Positions 54,871 through 64,000 of a stretch of DNA of 64,000 nucleotides are shown here, in pieces (position 1 is the first letter of the stretch; the number at the start of each line of letters is the position of its first letter). The translations under genes and the position numbers were made by a program. Origin of the DNA: Cytauxzoon felis (Eukaryota > Apicomplexa > Aconoidasida > Piroplasmida > Theileriidae); contig JAIQCW010000071.1 of the NCBI GenBank assembly GCA_020283715.1, positions 32,236-96,235 of the forward strand, written 5' to 3'. The notes beneath the pieces were generated by a model that was not told the origin of the DNA, did not search any database, and was given only the letters and a program-made list of their open reading frames with translations.

Positions 54871-57800
54871 ATTATTAGTGTTTGAATTGATATTATATCT
54901 GTTTATAAGATATTTGATGGTGTAAGAATTAGATTTGATTAATCCCATGATATTAGCTTTAGTATATCTTAATTGTCGAAGTAATAATAGCATTATATTT
55001 CTAAGATTAAGATTTTTATAATTGATGATATTAAGATTGATATGATTAGAATAATTAATAAAATTATTAATATGTAATGTAAAAATAGTATCAAGCCATA
55101 AAAGATGTGTATATAAATGTATAGTACCATAATTAGAATCAATATTTAATATATTTCTAATAAAATTTAATAATATACATATAAAATCTATATCAATAAT
55201 ATAAATAATATTATTAATATAATGTATAGGTATATTTTCATATATATTTAATAATATATTAAAATCATTTAATGCTATAGATAATATAAATGATTTTAAA
55301 TATTGTTTATTATTTAATAATAATAATATATTTTTACGATTAACATTTTTTGTTAATAATTGTATTTGAAATTTATTAATAGATTTTATAATTTCATTTT
55401 TATATATTGGTGTTTTTATATATAATTCTAATGTATATATATATATACCATGTGATGTAGCTATACCAAAATAATAATTATCTAATGAACATGATATACA
55501 CCAAATATTAAATCTATCTAATTTATTTTTTAATTCTATTATTTGTTGTCCTGGTAATTTATTATATAATTGTATCCTTTTTATATTATTTAATTCTTCT
55601 ATATCATCATCTGATATATCATATTCTTCTATTGTATAACCATAATTTGTAATATATTTTGAATTTAATTCACGTCTTATACCACTATATGATCTATTAT
55701 TTGTTAATATATATATATGTACTAATATATATGATTCAGTACTATATATACATACATGTGGTGAATTACGTGAACCACATATTAAATATAATCCACTAAA
55801 TGTATATACTATCGTATTAAAATGCTGATTCTTATCTATATTCGATTGTATATCACCATCTATTATCCTTGAATGAATAGATGAATACTTCTCACTATAA
55901 TGTCTACCACTCTGTATATCCCTTATACCATCTATAGTACCAATTTGCTATATTATATATATAAATATCAAATATATCACCCTCCACTCGAGGTCCATCC
56001 GACGACCGTTCCACCCGAGGTCCAATCCAACTCTCTTCGTCCTGCCGTCAGCTCTCCACCTGAGGTCGTCTTGCAGACAGCTCTTCTATTTACTTCCCCC
56101 TCAAACTCCCGTAGATCGTTCTCGGGTATAAATTCTAATCTCGGCGAGTTATGACTAAAGTGACGATATTCACTCAAGTAAGGATAACTCAATGAATATA
56201 AATTGGAATGAAGTGAGGTTTAGTAAATCCAATAGCATCATCAAATTCCTTTTGAATGAAGTATTGAAATTAGAAATTCATTCAATATTCATTGAGATAT
56301 CTTCATGAGTTTCCCCAGAAATTCAGAATTTCCTCCAAATTTTGGAGGTAAAATGAAGTTGTGGAATGAAGTATAGTCATTGGACCTCAAGTGGAGACCT
56401 CAAGTAGAATACCCGTAGCTGATCTCAGGGAAGCGAAGGGGGAACTAAATAGAGAAGGCCACCACGGCGAGTGGAATGATGTGTCGGATTGTAACCTCAG
56501 GTGGAAGTGGAATACCTGGAAGCGATCTACGGGAGCTGGAAGGGGAGATAAATAGAGAAGGCCTCCACGGCGAGTGGCAACGGCAGGAATGTAACCTCAG
56601 GTAGAGCAGCGAGTGGAATGGAGAGTTGTATTGGACTTCAGGTGTAGAATCTTCAATTAAACAAACCGTGCAATTATTAAGATCCCAGAAGATTATATAT
56701 CCTGAGAGTATGGCGGCGGCAAGTATGGAGTTACCGCGTGGATCGAATGCGATGGCTACTACACTTGAGGTATTTAGTAATGGTTCATTAACACCGCCTT
56801 TATCTCTTCTACCATAGATATTCCAGACCTATATTTTTTTAGTGGGTAAAATTTTCATTTATATAAACTTACATTAATATATTTATCCCATGAGGAGGAT
56901 ACTAAAATATTTAAATTCGGATGGAATGCAACACCGGAAATAGGTGATGTATGTCCACGTAATTCATCTAATAATTTACCAGTTTGTAGATCCCACACAT
57001 ATATAGAATTATTTTCACCTCTAGATCCTGCTGCTATAATACTACCGGATAAATCACATGCTATAGTAACAAATTGTACACCTGATATTGTAAATGTTCT
57101 AAAATTACGATATCTTAATAAATCAAATGCTCTTACAGTACCATCTAATGATGCTGTAATAATAGCATTAGCCTATATGAATGTAAGATGTATGAATGTA
57201 TCATCAATACCTGAGATGTAAATACTATATCTTCTACAGATGCAATATGATCTTCAAATGTAATAAAACATAATCCTGTATTACTATCCCATAATTTTAT
57301 TTTACCATCAAATCCACCAGTAGCAATAATATATCTACTACCAAAGCCTAATTTATTACCACTATAATTTTGATCTATATCCATATTCAATTCTTTATTA
57401 ACATTACTACCAATATTTATAGTAGAAGAGCCACTAGTTGAAAATGCTATAGAACGTACACCATTACAATGACCTAATTGTTTCATAACATAAGTTTCAC
57501 TTTTCCATTCCCATACAATCAACTATAAGTAAATTATACAAGAGAAATATTAAACATACAGAACCAGTCTCTGAACAAGCTAATGCTAACCAATCCCCAT
57601 CATTTGTTATATCTATTGAATCTATAATAGGCATATCATTACCCATTCTTAATGTATATAATGATTCCAATTCAGGGACTCTATATAGACCAAATGTACC
57701 ACCAGTAAATCCAACAACAAAGAGATTAGTATTTTTATTATAGGATACACATGCAACCTAAAGAATAAATTTATTTTTATCTTGAATTTTTATATACTAA

Positions 57801-58889
57801 CGACAGTATTCTTCGGCTGATTACAATATCCCTGCTTCTCCTTATACCAAGTTACACAAGAATACTTCTCTTCAGGTATACCCTCGACTATATTATAAAT
57901 TATTTCTACACCTCATTATAATTACCATATTCTTTAATAGTATTATGCCTGGAACCAATAGATTTACCCGATGTCTTGGTAGTACCTATTAATAATGAGA
58001 TTCAAATTACTACTACTCTAATACCATCGTCAGTAGTGGAATACTTCCAAATTATAATAACACCCTCTTTAGAAATACTGAAGATCCTCTCCATATCTCT
58101 TGTAAAAAATGCAGCCTTTACAGGCCTACGATGTTCAACAAAAGCAATAGGAGTAAATCCAGATACATTATTAACACTCCATAATCGTACAGTTAAATCT
58201 TTAGATGAAGTACATAGAAATTTAGAATCTGTAGACCAATCAATACTATTTATACGATCAGTATGACCAGTATACTCTCTATGTAATACCATCTTCCAAT
58301 ACAAGTCCTCTTGAGGTTGATTCCAAATCTATATCATATTATAAATTAAATACTAAACAAACAAGTAATTTACTCCCTACACTTATTGCGAAATATTTAG
58401 CGTCTGGACTAAATGATGCTGCAACAATAACACGTTTGTTTTCACTAATATATAATTTAAATCAAATATAATAAACTCACTTTAAATTGGAATAAGCTTT
58501 ATTAATTGATGTTACGATAGTACTAAATGATTTAAATTGAAGACGATGAAGTATCTTATCATTCAACATGTTTAAAATATACCCATAACCTAAATCAGTA
58601 TTATAAATCCAATAAATATTCATTACCATGATCATCAATCAATATAGACAAAGGTTTAGTAGGATGACATGATATTAATACCAAATTAGAACGTGTTTCT
58701 GATGAGAATACCGCACTTTTACCAGCCTTTAAATCATAAATACTCATCCTATTACCTATAGGGGATAGTATACACCCATCTATAAGATAAACATTAAAAA
58801 AATTGTCAATTGCATCACCTACCATCAGGACTAAAACAAATTTTTCCTCCCGAATAGGGAGCTCCACAAATATTAGCCAATGAATACAT
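54820..58889 (-). CDS. PWP2: Periodic tryptophan protein 2 (PWP2/UTP1), SSU processome
   Basis: UTP-B complex WD40 protein needed for early 18S rRNA processing in the nucleolus. The first exon starts MYSLANICGAPYSGGKICFS and splices over a 43-bp intron to GCILSPIGNRMSIYDLKAGK. Then come WD repeats: EYTGHTDRINSIDWSTDSKF with SSKDLTVRLWSV, VWEWKSETYVMKQLGHCNGV, TGGFDGKIKLWDSNTGLCFI, and FHPNLNILVSSSWDKYIN. VWNIYGRRDKGGVNEPLLNT and GTIDGIRDIQSGRHYSEKYS are family-specific. The C-terminal helical Utp12 part ends, after SNTNNIT, with a tail HEVQSNSSSTRRST and a stop (54820-54822) taken from the palindromic repeat. One intron (about 55950-56670) holds a cluster with module G. Confidence 0.9.
55980..56640. 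repeat. Repeat cluster with module G in PWP2 intron
   Basis: At about 660 bp the largest intronic cluster, with two module C versions, several CACGGCGAGTGG pieces and module G at about 56133-56370. Confidence 0.88.
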
Positions 58890-59163
58890 TTAATTTATTT
58901 AGTATAAAAACAATTATAGTACTAGAACAAATTTTATGCGATAGACATTTTATAAAAACTGATCGTTAAATCATGTGATGGTAAGAATCATTTTACCAAA
59001 ATGTAGTTTTATGTTATCTCAGATTCTAAACTTTATACCAGCAACTCATAATAACAAATGATGAAATTAAGATTAAAGACTTATTTCAAATAATATTTAC
59101 ATATAATATTAAAATTTATAAATACATATCATTATTATATTCAAATTAGTGCCCCTGGCACTG
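58890..59163. other. Intergenic between PWP2 start and tRNA
   Basis: AT-rich sequence with no gene or repeat seen. Confidence 0.5.
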
Positions 59164-59176
59164 GCCACCTTAGCAT

Positions 59177-59234
<58 letters not shown>
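59164..59234 (+). tRNA. tRNA-Thr (anticodon UGU)
   Basis: A complete cloverleaf. The acceptor stem GCCACCT pairs with AGGTGGC. The D arm holds AGCATAGTGGTAGTGCA. The anticodon stem TCGGT/ACCGA encloses the loop CTTGTAA with anticodon TGT. The T arm is CGGGGGTTCGATCCCCC. A TTTT run right after serves as Pol III terminator. No intron. A box and B box are in the normal places. Confidence 0.93.
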
Positions 59235-59238
<4 letters not shown>

Positions 59239-59366
59239 AATCAATGCGTTGTATCACCTTCACCTAGATTATGATGGACCTTTTAAGAATGTACTCACAC
59301 TATTAAACAATCATGTCTTGTCTATTAATATATTTGTAAATTATATATCCATATATACAACATACA

Positions 59367-59660
59367 TTATAATTGTACAATTTCTAATTGAATAAATTTC
59401 AATTGGTTATTTAATACACATTTAAAGGATGAATTGTATTTAGTTTTAACTATACAAATGTGTTCATATTTGGTTTCATATTTCACTTTTTTATCGCAAT
59501 TGCTCCTTATTAATTTTATTTGCTCTGCAGTACACATATCTTCTAAATTTCCAAAATTCAAGAGAATACCTATAGATACTTCTATTAAATGTATCATATT
59601 ACCCTCTACATTTTTATATGAAGAGAATCCTATCCATTCATTGCCTACTAATGAGGACAT
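59367..59660 (-). CDS. Possible small protein antisense to the next gene's 5' region
   Basis: A 97-residue frame, MSSLVGNEWIGFSSYKNVEG, with EDMCTAEQIKLIRSNCDKKV and a hydrophilic end. Residue use looks protein-like. Its ATG is only one base from the ATG proposed for the forward gene, and a forward frame overlaps it fully, so one of the two is likely a shadow. I do not recognise it. Confidence 0.4.
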   Translation of the reverse strand: MSSLVGNEWIGFSSYKNVEGNMIHLIEVSIGILLNFGNLEDMCTAEQIKLIRSNCDKKVKYETKYEHICIVKTKYNSSFKCVLNNQLKFIQLEIVQL

Positions 59661-59661
59661 T

Positions 59662-60112
59662 ATGTTATCATCTGTAAATAATTATCATCCTACAGGTGAT
59701 TTGGTTCTAATAGATCATTTAAAAAATGGTTAGATTGATGGTATATATCACTTATGTTATTATAGGTGTTGTTTCTGATGAGCAAATAAATGAACAATTA
59801 TCAGAACTTCAAGAGCATGGTTTATTACCTGAAGCTCCAGTACCGGTTTGTTTATTTATATATCTCATTCGATTATAATTATTATTTCAGCCAGCTGAGG
59901 TTAATGAATCTCTAAACTCATATAATAACGATGTTAAAGAGACATCTTATATATTTAATGACATTAATAATTTAGAACATCATGAAGACTCTGATAAACA
60001 TGGTGAGATTTTAATTTTAAATATAATATTCATATCATTAGATGAAGATAATTTCAATGATAAATTAGGGGTGTTGGATGCATTGTCCAAGATGGATGTG
60101 TTGAAGATATGA
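59662..60112 (+). CDS. Unknown small protein, several exons
   Basis: From ATG at 59662 (MLSSVNNYHPTGDLVLIDHL) through three short introns: GVVSDEQINEQLSELQEHGL then LPEAPVP, PAEVNESLNSYNNDVKE and the final DEDNFNDKLGVLDALSKMDV before a TGA at 60110-60112. All introns are GT...AG and about 37-45 bp, and phases close, so expression is plausible. The frame is also open upstream as far as the 59434 area, so the start is uncertain. The family is unknown. Confidence 0.5.
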
Positions 60113-60279
60113 ATGTGTCGAGGAGAACGTGTCGAATTCGAGTAAAAAATCTTTAGATATATAATAGACACTATATAATTTTATATCATTTCTTATATAA
60201 ATAAATTTGTAAATAATGTATACTAGTTGATTTTATTGGATATTATTATAATCTTATAGTAATTGAGTGACAATCCTAA

Positions 60280-61813
60280 ATGGATTCATCCTTAAAGAGA
60301 TCATTTGATGTATATTTATTTACAACTAAAATTCAATATTATATTTAGGAAACAATACGTAAATCTCAACGTAAGAGGGTGAAACCTCGTAGATTTTCTA
60401 ATTCAGATTTCAATTTTGAGTTGGATACAATTTATGCAAATGATATCGCATTAGATCAAGAGATTATAGCTTGGAATTCATTTTATGCTGATGAAAAGAT
60501 ATCTGATCAACCATTTTCTGGTATCGGAATAAAAGATACAATGAATATGATCTATTCATCATTAAAGACTATAAGATCAAGTAGTAGTAGTAGTAATAGA
60601 TTAATTAATGGTAATGATGTAATATTAGAAATTGGTCATGGAAAACATCCACTTTTATGGGATTTAAAAATGAAATTTACTAAATTTAAATATTATTTTG
60701 GTATTGAATTTAGTAATACTGCTATACATGAAGCTATTAAACTTAGATTAAAAAATGGTTTATTACAGAGTGAAGTAGAACTAGATGATAACGTGGAATT
60801 TTTAGCAGCAAGATCGATCAATTATTTTAATGATGATAATACAGCTAATGTAGATGTTATATTACCAGTTGGTTTAAAGTCATCTAAATTAAAGGCAGGT
60901 ATAGTATCTATAATTCTAGGGAAATCATTTTTAGATTATATAACATGCAGGTATATTATTTAATATTATAGGGTTAATTTATATCAATAGGTTATCACAA
61001 TCTGTTAATATTCTTAATTGGGAAGAAGAACCACGAATTTCAAATTCTATTGTTGATATGTTCAACTGCCTCTCTATAGCATTGAGAGATTCATCCGTCA
61101 TTGGAGGAGGTGTTCCGAGCGAAGCGAGGACGGAAGTGACGAACGTAGTGAGGAAGGTTGTTCCGAATGGAATGAGGATGGAAGTTCCGAGTGGAATGAG
61201 GAACTTGGAAGGAGGATCTGAACAGAGTGAGGATGGAGGACCCTCTGAACGTAGTGAAGAAGGAGGAAATTTCTTCGAGGAACGAGGAAAATTCTCTGAA
61301 CAAAATGAAGATGTCAAACCTCCATCCACTGAAGATGGAGACATCAAAGCCTCATCCACTCAATCCATCAAACTTCCATCAACTAAATTCATCAAACCAT
61401 CATCAACTCAATTCATCAAACCTCCACCAGTTATTATTCTCGTAGAACCAGAGTATGTATTAATTAAAATTTTAATTTTCACATCTAGTGACTTTGTAAA
61501 ATTCAGAGATCACATCTGTACAATAGCTAAAGTAATATATAATACAACCTTTGTTAAAATATCTCCTGCTAGATTTCTTAGATTAGTAAATGTTAAAAGG
61601 AATAAAAATATAGGTGCAATATGTTACACATTTCAAAAATTCAATTACACATATAATAATTATATCGAACTTAGACAAGATTTATGTAATGTAACTAAAG
61701 GACTATATCAATTACAAGCACATCAAGATAGTGATTGGTTATTACCATATAGTGTACCACCTAAATGGAAGAGTGATGAGATTAAAGATTTTGATAATGT
61801 CTCTATAGTTTAA
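60280..61813 (+). CDS. Class I SAM-dependent methyltransferase-like protein with repeat insert
   Basis: Exon 1 starts MDSSLKRSFD at 60280, then a short intron, then ETIRKSQRKRVKPRRFSNSD. The methyltransferase core shows motif I as DVILEIGHGKHPLLWDLKMK, motif II as YYFGIEFSNTAIHEAIKLRL, an acidic NVEFLAARSINYFNDD and motif post-I VDVILPVG with IILGKSFLDYITC, as in METTL10/EEF1A-lysine methyltransferase types. After RLSQSVNILNWEEEPRISNS the protein runs into about 65 residues of module H sequence (61105-61300) and a Pro/Ser/Lys tandem tract, then a folded C-terminus (YNTTFVKISPARFLRLVNVK). The substrate is unknown. Confidence 0.65.
61105..61300. repeat. Module H repeat coding in methyltransferase
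   Basis: GTTCCGAGCGAAGCGAGG, GTTCCGAATGGAATGAGG and GAACGTAGTGAAGAAGG units give VPNGMRMEVPSGMRNLEGG and SERSEEGGNFFEERGKFSE. The same peptides appear in GPHR. A separate tandem IKLPSTKF/IKPSSTQF tract follows to about 61430. Confidence 0.8.
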
Positions 61814-61921
61814 AATTTAATTCCCCATTATAAGATTCTTAATAATATTTATATTTATATTAATTTAAATTATAATGTGAATATTTATAATGGAATTTTA
61901 ATAACTTTTAAAGTTATTAAC

Positions 61922-63824
61922 ATGTACAACAATGTCTTTGTTATAATTTATACATTATTTTTATCGACTTTAAATTATATTAATCTTAATTTAATTAATG
62001 GATTTATTTATTATAATAATACTACAAGATTTAAATTATATAGATTCCGTAAATTCAATGTCCCTGATCATCTTCTAGACCCTGATTTCACTACTACACC
62101 CTTTAACTTTAAATCACCTAAATATCCACCGTAAGTCAATATCATTTTAATCGTGATATAATACAGTTATCCATATTATGACACGCCGAAAAATTTATTT
62201 TTTGATATATCCTCTCTTGGAAAGTCTAAACATGATAGTGATGGTAGACCATCAACTGAATCATCTATACAAGATGAATTTATGAAGAATGCTGAAGTTA
62301 AAAGGTAATTTAACTCTGATATCATAGTATATCATTTAGAAATGGAGGTAAAGTTCAAAGAATCGATAAGAATCCAATTTATGGTACGTTAGACAACTGT
62401 AGCATTGTTCAAGGTTTAGAATTAAACGAGTGTTTCTCAACAAATTACGAGGATTACATACATTCTTATGATACAAATTTACATGCTGATGTCATTAAGG
62501 TCTGGTTTTTATTATGTTAATGCTCATTATTTAGACAGATTTGGCGGAATATGATACATTAAGACCAGGTTTAGGGCCTTGGCCCACATTTGATGAGTTG
62601 AAGGAAAAAAATATTGACTTGGATACATCAATAACGTTATTTGTTGATCCCAATGATATGTTAGAGAGACATTTACAACATAAACCATTGAATCGCATAG
62701 ATATTAAGGTTTGATGAAGGATATTAATTAATCTACCCTCTATTAGACCATTGCAGAGGCTAGGACGGAACAAGCTAGATGGTTAGATAGATCAAGGACT
62801 CAAGGTAAGCATTCCATTTATAATGTAAAATAAATGTTATAGAGTGGTCTTTAACGTATGATGAATTTGTAAATTTACCTTTGGATATGAGAGAAGCTTA
62901 TTATGCAAATAGATATCCAATCAGGTAATGACTTGAAGGTACTTATTTAAACTTCTATAGTGATGAAGATGAACGTTTTTTAATGATATTAAATTATAGG
63001 AGATCACTAGGTAAAGCTCCTGGGGTTAGTATTGATGAATTATTTTATATGTTATAGAATTTAAAAAATCCACTAGAATTCCGAAATATGGAATCTAGTT
63101 ATACTTATACATCAAAGGATAGTCCAGTATTAGGAGATTTAAAGAATGTTAGTATTATAAATTGAACCTCAAATATAATTTATAGTGGGATGATCCATTA
63201 GAATGTCCATGGAGATTAAGAGCAAATGAAGTCATCAGGTATTTTTTGACATCATCATTAATTAATCATTAGAGATTGTGTTTCATATGGATGGCCTCTT
63301 AAAAAATTACGTTTCCATACCGGCATGGATGTTTATGATATCACATGGCTACCAGGCGTTATAAAAATACTAGTTGAACGTACACGTGATGAAGGTGATG
63401 AAATTGATAAGGTTGAATTGAATCTTATGCTATTAAAATTAGGTTTGATAATAATTTTTTTATAAAAATGTTTTTTTTATTTAGAAAAAAGATTACAACA
63501 ACTCGATAAAGAAGAATGTACAGATATTTATAATAATTATTCCATCATATTAGCTACAAAACCAACCAATAGCACCATTTTATATTGTAGACGTGATTGG
63601 AATGAAAATATTGGGAAACATGTAACCATTACATTTAATAATGAAAGACGTTCACAGATTAATGGGATATTACTAGGATCAGATAATCCCTTTGGATTAC
63701 ATTTAAATATCAAAGGTATCAAGAAGACAATACCACTCTTTTTCATCCATGAGGTATGATATTTATATCCATTTATAGATGAATGAATATACAGATTGAA
63801 TTGACACAAAATGAGAGAATGTGA
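61922..63824 (+). CDS. RimP-like (DUF150) ribosome maturation factor, signal-bearing, probably apicoplast
   Basis: At least eleven short exons. A hydrophobic signal (VFVIIYTLFLSTLNYINLNL) opens the protein, followed by a long hydrophilic stretch with blocks such as GLGPWPTFDELKEKNIDL and TYDEFVNLPLDMREAYYANR. The C-terminal part matches RimP layout: a ferredoxin-like domain (IKILVERTRDEGDEIDKVEL, then EKRLQQLDKEECTDIYNNYS and ILATKP in place of the usual E-V-S-S-P) and an SH3-like barrel (HVTITFNNERRSQINGILLG, IPLFFIHEIELTQNERM). RimP assists 30S assembly. Function in the apicoplast is inferred from the signal peptide. The start is taken at the ATG before the signal. Confidence 0.6.
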
Positions 63825-63914
63825 TGTTACCACTTGGATTATTACAATTAAGTATAAGGATTTGAATATGATACAAATGTTATTCAGTTATGATGTATGC
63901 GATTTATATTCATA

Positions 63915-64000
63915 TATTCACCTGAGGTTACAATCCTGCCGTCAGCCCTTCTGTTTACTTCCCCCTCGGATTCCCGTAGATCACTTTCGGGTTCCACCTT
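63915..64000. repeat. Repeat cluster cut by window end
   Basis: CACCTGAGGTTACAATCCTGCC, the CTCGGATTCCCGTAGATC variant and GGGTTCCACCTT, about 90 bp after the RimP-like stop. Confidence 0.8.

Noticed and set aside
1..64000. CRISPR array
   Set aside because: Repeats are dispersed and mosaic, not regularly spaced with unique spacers, and the genes have introns and are eukaryotic.
1..64000. Classical transposon with transposase or reverse transcriptase
   Set aside because: No such protein is encoded in or near any cluster; the elements would have to be mobilised in trans.
1..64000. Repeat clusters as independent protein-coding genes
   Set aside because: Their frames have no consistent start, occur in both orientations, and continue into host genes or end at random.

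Overview
This window is nuclear DNA of an apicomplexan parasite, most likely a piroplasm (Theileria/Cytauxzoon/Babesia group). The evidence is: AT-rich sequence; protein genes cut by very short introns (about 35-100 bp, GT...AG); plastid-type proteins with N-terminal signal peptides (a stromal processing peptidase, a lysyl-tRNA synthetase, a HemB-like protein, a RimP-like protein) that imply an apicoplast; a polytopic membrane protein resembling the Tpr-related family of Theileria; and a Cys-rich protein resembling VESA-type antigens. The species cannot be fixed from the sequence.

Layout. 0.4-4.1 kb: a small basic protein (-), an unrecognised 635-aa protein (+) and prefoldin subunit 2 (+). 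4.1-8.8 kb: accessory block with the Cys-rich antigen-like gene (-) and the Tpr-like membrane protein (+). 9-25 kb: organellar LysRS (-), RPAC19 subunit of Pol I/III (+), a B-box protein (+), apicoplast stromal processing peptidase (-, 13 exons) and a HemB-like pseudoenzyme (-). 26-32 kb: PP2A scaffold subunit A (+), DIM1 rRNA dimethylase (+), a fragment of a lineage-specific gene family (+) and a ZNHIT1-like zinc-finger protein (-). 32.8-41 kb: Sey1/RHD3 GTPase (-) and a metacaspase-like protein (-). 41.8-45.2 kb: eL42 (+), mitochondrial bS6m (-) and a GPHR-like membrane protein (+). 45.4-47 kb: broken antigen-like genes. 46.9-53.3 kb: an UNC-45-type myosin chaperone (-) and an Asn-rich OHA-like protein (-). 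54.8-64 kb: PWP2/UTP1 (-), tRNA-Thr(UGU), a small protein, a SAM methyltransferase and a RimP-like protein (+).

The dominant feature is a dispersed family of GC-richer, modular, palindromic repeats, more than 30 clusters in 64 kb. They are built from recombining short modules, bounded by inverted arms such as CCACCTGAGGTCCAATCC. They sit between genes, inside introns (stretching ~40-bp introns to 250-840 bp) and, strikingly, in frame inside exons of conserved genes (SPP, LysRS, UNC-45, metacaspase and an unknown protein), where they add surface-type peptide inserts. This recalls the Rickettsia palindromic elements, but in a eukaryotic nucleus. A second palindromic coding-compatible family (peptides like PSGMRN, SERSEDG) lies in GPHR, the methyltransferase and the metacaspase. 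A ~240-bp sub-module (module G) occurs six times, always in an intron and always in the same orientation relative to the host gene; it carries a ~17-bp internal inverted repeat.

Exon models were built by hand from splice signals, reading phase and family knowledge. Where the sum of exon lengths closed in frame (SPP, HemB-like, LysRS, prefoldin, B-box gene and others) confidence is high. No database search was possible.
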